From Salinisphaera shabanensis E1L3A (GTDB lineage: Bacteria; Pseudomonadota; Gammaproteobacteria; Nevskiales; Salinisphaeraceae), in NCBI RefSeq assembly GCF_000215955.2, contig NZ_AFNV02000001.1:62001-126000 (forward strand): DNA of 64,000 nt. The letters are read 5' to 3'. This document shows, piece after piece, positions 23,937 through 33,186 of the stretch. Position 1 is the stretch's first letter. Every line of letters begins with the position of its first letter. Both the position numbers and the translations under genes were made by a program. The notes under the pieces are model-generated. The model worked only from the letters and a program-made list of their open reading frames with translations. It was not told the origin of the DNA and made no database searches.

Positions 23937-24305
23937 ATGGACGATCGGGCTGAACGACTGGTTGCCGAAGACTTCTTTCAAGCGCTCGCGGACAATACGC
24001 GGCTGCGTTGTCTCATGCTTGTTGCCGCTCACGACGAGCTATGCGTGTGCGAGCTGGTACACGCGCTTGAGCTGTCGCAGCCCAAGATTTCACGCCATCT
24101 GAAATTGCTGCGCGATGCCGGCGTGGTGGACGATCGACGTGAGCGTAACTGGGTGCATTACCGCATCGCCGAGGAGCTGCCCAGCTGGGCCCGCCGGGTC
24201 ATCGACGCGACCCGCGAGGCCAACGCGAAGTGCGAGCCTTTCATCAGCGATACACAAAGACTGGCCACTATGGCCGGTCGGCCCGGCGATCGTTGTGCCA
24301 GCTAA
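23937..24305 (+). CDS. arsR: ArsR-family arsenic-responsive repressor
   Basis: A 122-residue winged-helix repressor. The arsenite-sensing motif is ELCVCEL (Cys36 and Cys38) at the start of helix alpha-3, followed by the recognition region LSQPKISRHLKLLRDAGVV. Binding of As(III) would release it from the AT-rich operator upstream. It is the first gene of arsR-arsC-arsB-arsH, with 18 bases to arsC. A C-terminal GDRCAS cysteine may add a ligand. Confidence 0.93.
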   Translation: MDDRAERLVAEDFFQALADNTRLRCLMLVAAHDELCVCELVHALELSQPKISRHLKLLRDAGVVDDRRERNWVHYRIAEELPSWARRVIDATREANAKCEPFISDTQRLATMAGRPGDRCAS

Positions 24306-24323
24306 CCCGCAAATCGATTTCGC

Positions 24324-24740
24324 ATGAATATTCTCTATATATGCACCGGCAATAGCTGTCGCTCACAGATGGCCGAAGGCTGGACCCGGCATCTGGGCGG
24401 CGAACGCGTAGCCGTGCGCTCGGCCGGGCTCGAAGCCCACGGGCTCAACCCCAATGCGGTCGCCACCATGCAAGCCGCCGGCGTCGATATTTCCACCCAG
24501 CGCTCGTCGATTCTCGACAAGTCGGATATCGATTGGGCGGATATCGTCGTCACCGTCTGTGGCCATGCCGATGAGCACTGCCCGCTGTTGCCGGCCGGCA
24601 CGCGCAAGCTGCACTGGGGGCTGGCAGATCCGGCCCGTGCCGAGGGTAGTCGCGAAGAACTCGAGAAAGTGTTTATCAGCACCCGCGATGCGATTCGAGA
24701 GCGCGTCCAAGCCTTGCTTGCTGACTTGCCGGCTGCCTGA
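24324..24740 (+). CDS. arsC: Arsenate reductase, thioredoxin-coupled (LMW phosphatase-like)
   Basis: A 138-residue enzyme that reduces arsenate to arsenite. The CX5R loop is ICTGNSCRS (Cys7 to Arg13), and the two further redox cysteines are at 79 and 86 in VTVCGHADEHCP. These positions correspond to those of the thioredoxin-linked ArsC type from plasmid pI258, unlike the glutaredoxin-linked type. The enzyme works with the ArsB exporter encoded 72 bases downstream. Confidence 0.93.
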   Translation: MNILYICTGNSCRSQMAEGWTRHLGGERVAVRSAGLEAHGLNPNAVATMQAAGVDISTQRSSILDKSDIDWADIVVTVCGHADEHCPLLPAGTRKLHWGLADPARAEGSREELEKVFISTRDAIRERVQALLADLPAA

Positions 24741-24812
24741 TTCTGGCGACCCCCCTTACGAAAGCATCATGCCCTACGGCGTGACTGGCTTGTCTGCCGC
24801 ATAAACCTCGTT

Positions 24813-26108
24813 ATGACCATTCTCGCCATTCTCATATTCGTTGCCACGCTTACGCTGGTGATCTGGCAGCCACGCGGGCTAGGCATTGGTTGGAGCGCGT
24901 CGGCCGGCGCCCTGGTCGCGCTTGCGACCGGCGTGGTCGATATCGGCGATATCGCTACCGTGTGGGGGATCGTCTGGAATGCGACGTTCACTTTCGTCGC
25001 CATCATTCTGATCAGTCTGGTGCTCGACGAAGCCGGCTTTTTCGAATGGGCTGCCCTGCATGTGGCGCGGCTCGGCGGCGGTCGCGGGCCACGACTACTG
25101 GTGCTGGTGATGCTGCTCGGCGCCCTGGTATCCGCCGTGTTCGCCAACGACGGTGCCGCACTCATTCTCACGCCGATCGTGTTCGAGATGCTGTTGGCGC
25201 TGGGGTTTTCTGCGGGCGCGACGCTGGCGTTCGTCATGGCCGCCGGCTTCATTGCCGATACCGCCAGTCTGCCGCTGGTGATTTCGAACCTGGTGAATAT
25301 CGTCTCGGCCGATTTCTTCGGTCTTGGTTTCGGCTCATACGCGGCGGTCATGGCGCCAGTTTATGTCGTGTCTGTCGCGGTTTCGATAGCGGTCGTATTC
25401 TGGTATTTCCGCCGCGCAATTCCCGCACGCTTCGATCCCGGCGAGCTACGCGAGCCGCGAGACGCCATCAAGGATAGCGCCGTATTCAAAGCGGGCTGGT
25501 GGGTGCTCGCACTGCTGTTCGTCGGTCTGTTCGCGGCCGAGCTTGTTGGCGTGCCCGTCTGCGTGGTTGCCGGCCTCGGGGCTAGCGTACTGCTTGCGAT
25601 CGCCCAGCGCGGTACGGTCGTCGACAACATTAAGGTGATCCGCGGCGCACCCTGGGATATCGTTGTGTTCTCGCTGGGCATGTATCTCGTGGTCTATGGC
25701 CTTCAGAACGTGGGCCTGACCCACTACCTGGCCGGCCTGCTAGATATGCTCGGCCAGCAATCGCTCTGGGTGGCAACGGTCGGCACGGGATTCTTGGCCG
25801 CCTTCCTGTCGTCTGTGATGAACAACATGCCCACGGTGCTGGTCGTCGCCCTGTCGATCGACGCGAGCCAGGTATCCGGGCTGGCGCATCACGCGATGGT
25901 CTATGCGAACGTGGTCGGCAGCGATCTCGGGCCCAAGATCACGCCGATCGGCAGCCTGGCCACGCTCTTGTGGCTGCACGTGCTATCGCGCAAAGGCCTG
26001 GCCATCGGCTGGGGCCAGTATTTTCGGATCGGCATCGTGCTCACCGTACCGGTTCTACTGGTCACGCTCACAGCACTGGCCGGCTGGCTCGCCTTTCTGG
26101 GGCCGTGA
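24813..26108 (+). CDS. arsB: Arsenite efflux membrane protein ArsB
   Basis: A 431-residue inner-membrane transporter with about 12 helices. Recognisable ArsB features are [17 protein letters not shown] in the first half, [19 protein letters not shown], and [17 protein letters not shown] with [28 protein letters not shown] in the second half, the paired re-entrant loops of the ion transporter superfamily. It expels As(III) or Sb(III) with the proton motive force. No ArsA ATPase is encoded here. Confidence 0.95.
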   Translation: MTILAILIFVATLTLVIWQPRGLGIGWSASAGALVALATGVVDIGDIATVWGIVWNATFTFVAIILISLVLDEAGFFEWAALHVARLGGGRGPRLLVLVMLLGALVSAVFANDGAALILTPIVFEMLLALGFSAGATLAFVMAAGFIADTASLPLVISNLVNIVSADFFGLGFGSYAAVMAPVYVVSVAVSIAVVFWYFRRAIPARFDPGELREPRDAIKDSAVFKAGWWVLALLFVGLFAAELVGVPVCVVAGLGASVLLAIAQRGTVVDNIKVIRGAPWDIVVFSLGMYLVVYGLQNVGLTHYLAGLLDMLGQQSLWVATVGTGFLAAFLSSVMNNMPTVLVVALSIDASQVSGLAHHAMVYANVVGSDLGPKITPIGSLATLLWLHVLSRKGLAIGWGQYFRIGIVLTVPVLLVTLTALAGWLAFLGP

Positions 26109-26132
26109 TTTCAATGTTTGGGAGCGCTTGTC

Positions 26133-26837
26133 ATGACTGATGCCGACTTAACCGATCTGCCCAACCTGCAAGGCGAACACCTGACGGTGCGCCCGCAGAC
26201 GGCGGGCCATGCGCCCCGTATTCTGCTGCTCTACGGATCGCTACGCGAGCGCTCGTACAGCCGTCTACTGATCGAAGAAGCCGCGCGGCTGCTCGAGGCA
26301 TTCGGCGCCGAAACCCGTATCTTCGACCCGCACGGCCTGCCGTTGCCGGACGACGGCGACGCCGACCATCCGAAGGTGGCCGAGCTGCGCGAGCTATCGT
26401 TCTGGTCGGAGGGTCAGGTCTGGTGCAGCCCGGAACGCCACGGCAATATCACCGGCGTATTCAAAAGCCAGATCGACTGGCTGCCGCTCTCGATTGGCGG
26501 CATGCGCCCGACCCAGGGCCGCACGCTGGCCGTGATGCAGGTCTGCGGGGGTTCGCAGTCGTTCAACGTGGTCAATAACCTGCGCATTCTCGGGCGCTGG
26601 ATGCGCATGGTCACCATTCCAAACCAGTCTTCGGTGCCGAAAGCCTTCAACGAATTCGACGAATCCGGCCGCATGAAAGCCTCGCCGTTCTACGACCGTG
26701 TCGTCGACGTAATGGAAGAGCTGATGAAGTTCACGCTGCTGCTGCGCGATCAGAACGACTATCTGACCGATCGGTACTCTGAACGAGTGGAAAGCCCGCA
26801 AGCGCTATCGAGCCGGGTAAACCAGCGTTCCATTTAA
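26133..26837 (+). CDS. arsH: ArsH, NADPH-dependent FMN reductase/organoarsenical oxidase
   Basis: A 234-residue flavodoxin-like protein. The phosphate-binding loop [12 protein letters not shown] near the N-terminus, [22 protein letters not shown] and [21 protein letters not shown] are highly typical of ArsH. The family oxidises trivalent methylated arsenicals and reduces dyes or metals. The ATG at 26133 follows GGGAG; an in-frame ATG 15 bases upstream is less likely. It is the last gene of the ars operon and converges on the TauE gene. Confidence 0.95.
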   Translation: MTDADLTDLPNLQGEHLTVRPQTAGHAPRILLLYGSLRERSYSRLLIEEAARLLEAFGAETRIFDPHGLPLPDDGDADHPKVAELRELSFWSEGQVWCSPERHGNITGVFKSQIDWLPLSIGGMRPTQGRTLAVMQVCGGSQSFNVVNNLRILGRWMRMVTIPNQSSVPKAFNEFDESGRMKASPFYDRVVDVMEELMKFTLLLRDQNDYLTDRYSERVESPQALSSRVNQRSI

Positions 26838-26886
26838 CTGGAAGCAACAGCGCGTTCTCAACCGAGCAGCCCACGCTGCGACAGGA

Positions 26887-27711
26887 CTATAGAAACGTCT
26901 TGACCAGCATGAAGACCGCAATCGCGATCATCGCCAGGGCAAAAATGAACTGAAGCGCCGGGCCGGCCAGATAGCGTGACAACGACCGCCCACCGGCCAT
27001 GCCGATCAAGCCACCGAGGATGAATAACGCGGTCAGCGCCCAGTCCATATCGCGCCCGGCAAATACCGCCGAGGCCAGGCCGGACAAACCCACGAGCGTG
27101 ATAACCAATAGCGATGTCGACACCGCACGGTGAATGCCCATTTCGGTGATCAGCATAAGCGCGGGCACGATGAGAAACCCGCCGCCGACCCCGAAAAAGC
27201 CGGACATCACACCCACGACGAGTCCGGCAGCAACCAACGCTGCACTGCATGGTGCATTAAGACGCAGCCGGCCGTCGCGGCTGTAATGGCAGACCGTGCC
27301 CGGATCGTTGTGGGCATTGGCTGCCGGACGGGCGCGAACGACGCGGGTGTCGTCGCCGGCTCGCCGTGCGCTGACGAACATACGCGCCGCCACGACAACC
27401 ATTACCGCCGCAAACAACGACACGATCAACGTATCGCTGACCCGATCGCCCAGCTGAACCCCGAGCGGTGCGCTCACCACACCCGCCACCGCAAAGATCA
27501 ACCCGGCACGCAGCTCGATCAGACCACGCCATCCGGCCTCGACCGCACCGAATGCGGCCGTCAATGCAACGGCACCCAACGAGACCGCAACCGCTTCGGG
27601 CGCCGGCAAGCCAAGGCCGTAGATCAGCAGCGGAACCGCGAAGATCGAGCCGCCGCCCCCCGTCAGGCCCAGCGCCAGCCCGATGAGAACACCGAAGAAC
27701 ACGCTCAGCAC
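26887..27711 (-). CDS. TauE/SafE-family sulfite or sulfonate exporter
   Basis: A 274-residue membrane protein with about eight helices in two halves. The first half begins FGVLIGLALGLTGGGGSIFAVPLLIYGLG and the second VAAGLVVGVMSGFFGVGGGFLIVPALML, the repeated GxxxGxGGG signature of TauE/SafE proteins. The loop between halves is hydrophilic (about 115-160). Next to persulfide-dioxygenase and SQR genes it probably exports sulfite formed by sulfide oxidation. Confidence 0.9.
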   Translation of the reverse strand: MLSVFFGVLIGLALGLTGGGGSIFAVPLLIYGLGLPAPEAVAVSLGAVALTAAFGAVEAGWRGLIELRAGLIFAVAGVVSAPLGVQLGDRVSDTLIVSLFAAVMVVVAARMFVSARRAGDDTRVVRARPAANAHNDPGTVCHYSRDGRLRLNAPCSAALVAAGLVVGVMSGFFGVGGGFLIVPALMLITEMGIHRAVSTSLLVITLVGLSGLASAVFAGRDMDWALTALFILGGLIGMAGGRSLSRYLAGPALQFIFALAMIAIAVFMLVKTFL

Positions 27712-27743
27712 GCTTGCTCCATTAATGCGCTTGAGTTCGCATT

Positions 27744-27777
27744 ATAACTTTATCGACTATGTTTATAGTTTAAAGAA
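27744..27777 (-). promoter_or_regulatory. AT-rich operator-like region upstream of the TauE gene
   Basis: The sequence before the exporter gene contains ATAACTTTA and, further on, TTTAAAGAA (27769-27777). Both strings also occur in the tandem repeat between the dioxygenase and SQR genes (28743-28786), suggesting one sulfide- or persulfide-responsive repressor for all three genes. The match is partial. Confidence 0.35.
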
Positions 27778-27842
27778 ATATAAGCACGGCTTGGTCGCGG
27801 CGTCGTCTATCCGGTCAGGCGGATCGGCCAAGCCGAGATGGT

Positions 27843-28709
27843 TCAAAACGCGTTGAGCGGGATCTTCAGATAGGCGGTGCCGTTATCTTCCGGCTCGGGC
27901 AGCTGTCCGCCGCGGGTATTGATTTGCAGTGCAGCGAGCATGAGGGCCGGGAGGGGCAGTTCGGCATCGCGCGCCTTACGCAAGGCGACATAGGCGTTTT
28001 CGTCGACCCCTTGCAGGTGCGGGTTGTGCGCGCGCTGCTCGCCCACCGTGGATTGCCAGCGCGGCGCCCGGCCGTCGGGCATGTAGTCATGGCCGGTAAA
28101 CAAGCGGGTCTCGTCCGGCAGTTCGAGTATCTGCTGAATCGAGCGATACAGTGTCGCCGCATCGCCGCCAGGGAAGTCTGCGCGCGCCGTGCCGAAATCG
28201 GGCATGAACAAGGTGTCGTGCACGAATGCCGCATCCCCTACCACATAAGTGATCGACGCCAGCGTATGGCCGGGCGAGCACATAACCTGCGCTTCGAGCT
28301 CACCGATCTTGAACCGATCGCCCGCCGCGAACAGGCGATCCCACTGGCGGCCGTCCGTGGCGAAGTCGTCGCCGAAATTGTAGATCTTCTTCCAGAGTTT
28401 CTGGACTTCAACAACACGCTCGCCGATCGCTCGCGGCGCATCGAAGTGTTGCTGGAGATAGATCGCAGCCGAGAGATGATCGGCATGCGGATGGGTATCG
28501 AGAATCCAGTCCACCGTGAGTCCGCGTGCCGCAATGAACTCGATGATTTCGTCGGCCGAGTCGGTACGCGTACGGCCTGCATTCTCGTCGTAGTCGAGCA
28601 CCGGGTCGATGATCGCGCAGCGGTTGTTCACGCGATCGATACAGACATATTGAACGCTGAACGTCTTGTGATCGAAAAAACCCACGACTTCGGGTTGATC
28701 TATATCCAT
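27843..28709 (-). CDS. Metallo-beta-lactamase fold protein, persulfide dioxygenase-like (ETHE1/Blh type)
   Basis: A 288-residue MBL-fold protein. The metal motif is THPHADHL (72-79), followed by CSPGHTLASITY and LFTGHDYMPDGR, giving the mononuclear iron site known for ETHE1-like persulfide dioxygenases, which turn glutathione persulfide into sulfite. The extended C-terminal part and length match the group found beside SQR in proteobacteria (Blh). The ATG at 28709 (MDIDQPEVVGFFD) is chosen because the frame upstream runs through the divergent promoter. It pairs functionally with SQR and TauE. Confidence 0.9.
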   Translation of the reverse strand: MDIDQPEVVGFFDHKTFSVQYVCIDRVNNRCAIIDPVLDYDENAGRTRTDSADEIIEFIAARGLTVDWILDTHPHADHLSAAIYLQQHFDAPRAIGERVVEVQKLWKKIYNFGDDFATDGRQWDRLFAAGDRFKIGELEAQVMCSPGHTLASITYVVGDAAFVHDTLFMPDFGTARADFPGGDAATLYRSIQQILELPDETRLFTGHDYMPDGRAPRWQSTVGEQRAHNPHLQGVDENAYVALRKARDAELPLPALMLAALQINTRGGQLPEPEDNGTAYLKIPLNAF

Positions 28710-28742
28710 TGAATATCTCGTCTCGCTGATAACATTCCGGCG

Positions 28743-28786
28743 CTTTAAAGCCATTATTAATAACTTTAAAGAATTTACTAATAACT
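28743..28786 (+). promoter_or_regulatory. Tandem 21-base operator repeat between dioxygenase and SQR genes
   Basis: CTTTAAAG occurs at 28743-28750 and 28764-28771, and TTAYTAATAACT at 28754-28765 and 28775-28786. All parts are shifted by exactly 21 bases, two helical turns. The repeat lies midway between the divergent genes, a plausible site for a BigR/SqrR-type ArsR repressor. No such regulator gene is adjacent. Confidence 0.55.
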
Positions 28787-28838
28787 CAAACGCGGGGATT
28801 GTATCTCGATGCAGCCCGTACATCAGAAGACTCCAGCC

Positions 28839-30077
28839 ATGACCGATCCCTCGAATGCCACCACGACCCATCATCGCGTTCTCATCGCCGGCGGCGGCAC
28901 CGCCGGTCTTTCGGTAGCGTCCGCATTGCTGCGCCGCCACCCCGATCTCGACGTCAGCGTGATCGAACCCAGCACCGATCATTACTACCAGCCGGGCTGG
29001 ACACTGGTGGGTGGTGGCGATATGCCGCAACAGCACACGCGCCGGGCGCAGGCCGATGTGATGCCCGAGGGCGCCGAGTGGATCCGCGACTCGGTGGCAC
29101 GTCTCGAGCCCGATTCGAACCAGGTGGTGGTGGCCGGCGGTACAACGCACAGCTATGACGTTTTAGTGGTTGCCCTCGGTCTGCAACTGAACTGGGATGC
29201 GATCGACGGGCTTGTGGAAACGCTCGGGCGCAACGGCGTGACATCGAACTATCATTATGATCACGCGCCCTACACGCACGAACTGGCGAGTACCCTCGCT
29301 GGCGGGCGGGCGCTGTTCACTCAGCCGGCCATGCCCATCAAATGCGCCGGCGCACCGCAGAAGGCGCTATACCTGACCGCCGACACGCTGCGCCGCCGTG
29401 GTGTGAACGCCACGCTTGAGTTCTACAACCAGGGCGCGAGCATGTTCGGGGTGCCGGTTTATGCCCGCGAACTCGACAAGGTGATTGCCGGCTACGGGGC
29501 GACGCCCTATTTCGGCCACGATCTGATCGCCGTCGACGGCGACCGGGGCCAGGCCGTCTTCGCAACCGCCGAAGGCGATATCACCCGCGACTTCGACATG
29601 CTCCACGTCGTGCCGCCGCAGTCGGCGCCGGACGTGATTCGCAACAGCCCGCTCGCTGGCGCCGCCGGCTGGGTCAGCGTGGACCGACACCGTTTGGCAC
29701 ATACGACCTACGACAACGTGTTCGGGCTCGGCGATTGCACGGATACGCCCAATGCCAAGACCATGGCCGCCGTGCGCCGCCAGGTACCGACCGTTGTCGA
29801 CGGCGTTCTGAACAAGCTCGATATGGGCAAAGCCGCGCCGCTATACGACGGCTACGGCGCCTGCCCGTTGACTGTCGAGCACGGCCGCGTGCTGCTGGCC
29901 GAATTCCGCTACGACCAGGAAGTGGTCTCCAGTTTTCCGCTCGACCCGCGCCAGCCGCGACGCCTGCACTGGCTGTTCAAGCGTCACATCTTCCCGATGA
30001 TGTACTGGCAGATGATGCTGCATGGCCACGACTGGCGGCGGCCGCATCCGCGCCCGCTGCCCGAACTCACCCAGTAG
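28839..30077 (+). CDS. Sulfide:quinone oxidoreductase-like flavoprotein
   Basis: A 412-residue FAD protein that would oxidise sulfide and pass electrons to quinone. The dinucleotide fold is VLIAGGGTAGLSVASALLRR, followed by HYYQPGWTLVGGG typical of type II (SQRDL-like) enzymes. The conserved cysteines are seen in PIKCAGAPQKALYL and near the C-terminus, and the second FAD motif is VFGLGDCTDTPNAKT. The C-terminal helix-rich tail (LFKRHIFPMMYWQMM) suits membrane attachment. Another start at 28809 is in frame. It converges on the acyl-CoA dehydrogenase gene. Confidence 0.92.
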   Translation: MTDPSNATTTHHRVLIAGGGTAGLSVASALLRRHPDLDVSVIEPSTDHYYQPGWTLVGGGDMPQQHTRRAQADVMPEGAEWIRDSVARLEPDSNQVVVAGGTTHSYDVLVVALGLQLNWDAIDGLVETLGRNGVTSNYHYDHAPYTHELASTLAGGRALFTQPAMPIKCAGAPQKALYLTADTLRRRGVNATLEFYNQGASMFGVPVYARELDKVIAGYGATPYFGHDLIAVDGDRGQAVFATAEGDITRDFDMLHVVPPQSAPDVIRNSPLAGAAGWVSVDRHRLAHTTYDNVFGLGDCTDTPNAKTMAAVRRQVPTVVDGVLNKLDMGKAAPLYDGYGACPLTVEHGRVLLAEFRYDQEVVSSFPLDPRQPRRLHWLFKRHIFPMMYWQMMLHGHDWRRPHPRPLPELTQ

Positions 30078-30086
30078 CGCCAGGCC

Positions 30087-31835
30087 CTAGAGGTGGCGCT
30101 CTGCGTCGACGCAGTCGATCACGTCCGGCCCGCCTTCGACCATCGCCGCATAGCCACGGGCCTTGGGCAGGATCTGGCGCACATAGAAACGGGCACATGC
30201 CTGACGGGCTTCGTAGAAGTCGGGCTCGTCGGTGCCGCTGTCCAGCGCCTTCTTGGCCACGTCCGCGATCCGCGCGGCATACCAACCGCCGAAGACGGTG
30301 CCGCAGAGCATGAGATAGTTGAAGGCATTGGCCATGGCGGCGTCGCGCCCGGCTTCGAGCAGAGTATTGGTCGCGGTTTCAAGCAGGTCCAGGGCGTCGG
30401 ACAAGGCCGGATGCTCGTTCGCGCCCTCGGCGCTGCCGTCGGCGGTGGCACGGATATCGGCAATCAGCGCACGCATGCCCCGGCCTTCGTCGCGAATGAG
30501 CTTGCGCCCGACCAGGTCGATAGCCTGAATACCGTTGGTGCCTTCATAGATGGGCGCGATACGCGCATCGCGCAGGTACTGGGCCGCACCCGTTTCCTCC
30601 ACGAAGCCCATGCCGCCGTGCACCTGAATGCCGGTATTGGCGATATCCACGCCCAGTTCCGTGCCCCAGGCCTTGACCACCGGGATCATCACATCGGCTC
30701 GGGCCTGGGCCGCGGCGCGCTCGTCTTCGTTATCGCTGCGTTCGGCAATATCCAGAGCGCTGGCCGAATCCAGGCACATGGCCCGCAGCACGTCGGTCTG
30801 CGCGCGCATGGACAGCAACATGCGTTTGACGTCGCCGTGTTCGACGATCGCGCGCCCGCCCTGCTGCCGATCGCGGGCATAGGCCAGCGCGCGCTGGTAG
30901 GCGCGGTCGGCAATGCCCAGGCCCTGGACGCCCATGGCATGACGGGCGGCGTTCATCATCGTGAACATATGCGCCAGCCCCTTGTTCTCCTCGCCCACGA
31001 GATAGCCGAGCGCGCCCTGGCCGTCCTCGCCGTAGGTCATGGTGCAAGTCGGGCAGGCATGAATGCCGAGCTTGTGCTCGACCGAGGCACAACGCATGTC
31101 GTTGCGCTCGCCGGGATTGCCGTTGTCGTCGAGAATGTATTTGGGCACCAGAAACAGCGAGATGCCTTTCACCCCGGCCGGCGCGTCGGGCAGACGCGCG
31201 AGCACGAAATGGATGATGTTATCGGCCATGTCGTGCTCGCCCCAGGTGATATAGATCTTCTGGCCGAACAGACGATAGGCGTCGCCGTCGGGTTCAGCCT
31301 TGCTGCGCACCTGGGCGAGATCGGAGCCGGCCTGGGGCTCGGTCAGATCCATACAGCCGGTCCATTCACCGGTGACGAGCTTGTCGAGATAGGTCTGTTT
31401 GAGTTCGTCGCTGCCGTGGTTTTCCAATGCTTCCACCGCGCTGGCGGTCAACAACGGACACAGCGCGAACGACATATTGGCGGCGTTCCACATCTCCATG
31501 GCCGCGGCACCGAGCACGCGCGGCATGCCCATGCCGCCATGGTCGGCCGAGCCGGTCAGGCCGTTCCAGCCGCCTTCGACATACTGGCCGTAGGCTGCAC
31601 CAAAGCCTTGGGCGGCCACGATGCCGTCCTCGCTCCAGTGCACGCCTTCGGAATCGCCGGGCCGGTTGAGCGGTGAGAGCACATCCGACGCGAAGCGCGC
31701 GGCTTCGTCGAGCACTGCGGAGACGGTCTCCGGCTCGTAGTCGTCATAGCCGGGCAGGTCGCGAATGCGTTGATCATCCAGCACTTCGTTGAGCACAAAG
31801 AGCATATCGCGGGTGGGTGCACGGTATTCGGCCAT
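30087..31835 (-). CDS. Acyl-CoA dehydrogenase, long form (DmdC-like)
   Basis: A 582-residue FAD enzyme with the extended C-terminal domain (ACDH_C, about 455-582) of the group that includes 3-methylmercaptopropionyl-CoA dehydrogenase. The start MAEYRAPTRDMLFVLNEVL is the family start, so the ATG at 31835 is used rather than one 105 bases upstream. Signatures are GCMDLTEPQAGSDLAQVRSKA for FAD binding, CTMTYGEDG and QVHGGMGFVEETGAAQYLRDARI with the base Glu in YEGTNGIQAIDL. It oxidises an acyl-CoA to enoyl-CoA; the true substrate is not set. A shared dyad links it with the ligase at 20856. Confidence 0.92.
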   Translation of the reverse strand: MAEYRAPTRDMLFVLNEVLDDQRIRDLPGYDDYEPETVSAVLDEAARFASDVLSPLNRPGDSEGVHWSEDGIVAAQGFGAAYGQYVEGGWNGLTGSADHGGMGMPRVLGAAAMEMWNAANMSFALCPLLTASAVEALENHGSDELKQTYLDKLVTGEWTGCMDLTEPQAGSDLAQVRSKAEPDGDAYRLFGQKIYITWGEHDMADNIIHFVLARLPDAPAGVKGISLFLVPKYILDDNGNPGERNDMRCASVEHKLGIHACPTCTMTYGEDGQGALGYLVGEENKGLAHMFTMMNAARHAMGVQGLGIADRAYQRALAYARDRQQGGRAIVEHGDVKRMLLSMRAQTDVLRAMCLDSASALDIAERSDNEDERAAAQARADVMIPVVKAWGTELGVDIANTGIQVHGGMGFVEETGAAQYLRDARIAPIYEGTNGIQAIDLVGRKLIRDEGRGMRALIADIRATADGSAEGANEHPALSDALDLLETATNTLLEAGRDAAMANAFNYLMLCGTVFGGWYAARIADVAKKALDSGTDEPDFYEARQACARFYVRQILPKARGYAAMVEGGPDVIDCVDAERHL

Positions 31836-32205
31836 AGTGGGTCTCGCGGTTGAAACGAAGTAGGCGGCACGCGGACCGCCTAACAGGCCCCGTATTTTAG
31901 GGGAAAGCAGCGTTACGGGCAGCTTGGTCGATAAGCCCACCGCCTATTCTGTTGCCTAAACGCCGACAGTAATATTTATTTACGAAAACAGATCGACCCG
32001 CACATGGCGCGTCGACTTGCTGCGAACTATCGTGTTTGCGCTAAGCTACACGTATTCGAACGTTTCGTTCGAGGCACGAGCGGGGATCAAGACAGAGCGC
32101 GCGTCGAGCGCGTGTTCGGCTGTGCGGGCACGACTCTCGCTCAGCGTGTCGCTATTAATAATCCGCGGCCGCCGATTATCGGCGGCGTTGCCATGAGGCT
32201 GTGCC
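31836..32205 (-). promoter_or_regulatory. Intergenic region with GTAATATTTATTTAC, upstream of acyl-CoA dehydrogenase
   Basis: About 370 bases between divergent genes. GTAATATTTATTTAC at 31969-31983 differs by one inserted T from the dyad before the acyl-CoA ligase, and lies at the same distance (134 bases) from its gene start. GCGGTTGAAACG near 31848 could be part of a fatty-acid regulator site. A 70-codon frame at 32004-32216 shows no family traits and is not called. Confidence 0.45.
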
Positions 32206-33150
32206 TTGCCCCGTAAAAGAACAATCGCCATTTCGCTCGGCCTTGCGCTGCTGCTTTACTTCACGCTGATCACCGGTATCGACGCCGAGCGTACCTTCGC
32301 GGCCATGCGCAAGCTCGAATTGCACTGGTGGCTGGCGATTCTGGCGCTGTCACTGTTCAATTACGCCCTGCGTTTCGCGCGCTGGCACGGCTATCTGTAT
32401 TGGTTGGGCGATCGCGTGGGTGTGCTGCGCGACGGCTTCATCTATATCGCCGGTTTCGCGCTGACTACAACGCCCGGCAAGGCCGGCGAAGGCATGCGCT
32501 CACTCTATCTGGTGCGCCACGGCGTGTCGTACGCACACAGCCTGGCGGCTTTCTTTGCCGAACGCTTCATCGACTTGCTGGCCATCGCCCTGCTTTCGAT
32601 GCTCGTGCTCATCGCGTTTTCGAACTATATCTGGTGGGTGGTCGTGCCCCTGGCCGCACTCGCGGCGCTGCTGTTCGCGATCCGCCAGCGCCGTTTGCTC
32701 GTAAAAATGCAACAGCGCACGGCCAACCCGCAGGGCAAACTTCAAAACCTGATGCACGGTGCGGTCTCCGCCTGGGATAAGGCATTTGCCCTGCTCGGAC
32801 GCAAACCCCTCTATGCCGGTCTGGCCGTTGGCGTTGTGGCCTGGGCGGCGGAAGGCGTCTCGCTGTATGTAATCGCGCACGGGCTGGATATCGAACTCGC
32901 GTTTTTCACCGCGATCGGCATCTATGCAGTGAGCATGCTCGTGGGCGCGCTGTCGTTCATTCCCGGGGGCCTGGGCAGTACCGAAGCCGTCATGGTGCTG
33001 CTGCTCAAACTCTCTGGCGTCGATGCCACCACCGCGCTTGCCATTACCTTGATTGCACGCGTGGCAACGCTGTGGTTTGCGGTCGTACTCGGGCTGATCA
33101 GTCTGGCCGCGATCGAACTTGATCGCCGTCGCGCGGTCTTGCCTAGCTGA
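32206..33150 (+). CDS. Lysylphosphatidylglycerol synthase/AglD-like membrane protein (flippase-like)
   Basis: A 314-residue membrane protein with about eight helices. The features NYALRFARWHGYL, TTTPGKAGEGMRSLYLVRHG and GALSFIPGGLGSTEAVMVLLL are the conserved blocks of the UPF0104 family (PF03706). Members are linked to lipid or polyprenyl-sugar handling. The start is a TTG with GAGG upstream; no ATG or GTG is in frame. It heads the arabinose-type cluster and probably moves or processes the lipid-linked sugar. Confidence 0.85.
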   Translation: MPRKRTIAISLGLALLLYFTLITGIDAERTFAAMRKLELHWWLAILALSLFNYALRFARWHGYLYWLGDRVGVLRDGFIYIAGFALTTTPGKAGEGMRSLYLVRHGVSYAHSLAAFFAERFIDLLAIALLSMLVLIAFSNYIWWVVVPLAALAALLFAIRQRRLLVKMQQRTANPQGKLQNLMHGAVSAWDKAFALLGRKPLYAGLAVGVVAWAAEGVSLYVIAHGLDIELAFFTAIGIYAVSMLVGALSFIPGGLGSTEAVMVLLLKLSGVDATTALAITLIARVATLWFAVVLGLISLAAIELDRRRAVLPS

Positions 33151-33186
33151 TATGCCAAGCGCTTCACTTCTTACAGGTTCTTTCGA

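Noticed and set aside
27843-29150. N-terminal extension of the dioxygenase frame to 29150
   Set aside because: The extra codons run across the divergent promoter and the start of the SQR gene; the family start is at 28709.
30093-31676. 527-codon plus-strand frame opposite the acyl-CoA dehydrogenase
   Set aside because: Antisense to a gene with full acyl-CoA dehydrogenase motifs; composition is His/Gly/Arg-rich as in shadows of GC-rich genes.
32004-32216. 70-codon frame between the dehydrogenase and the flippase-like gene
   Set aside because: No family resemblance, and it covers the region with promoter-like features.
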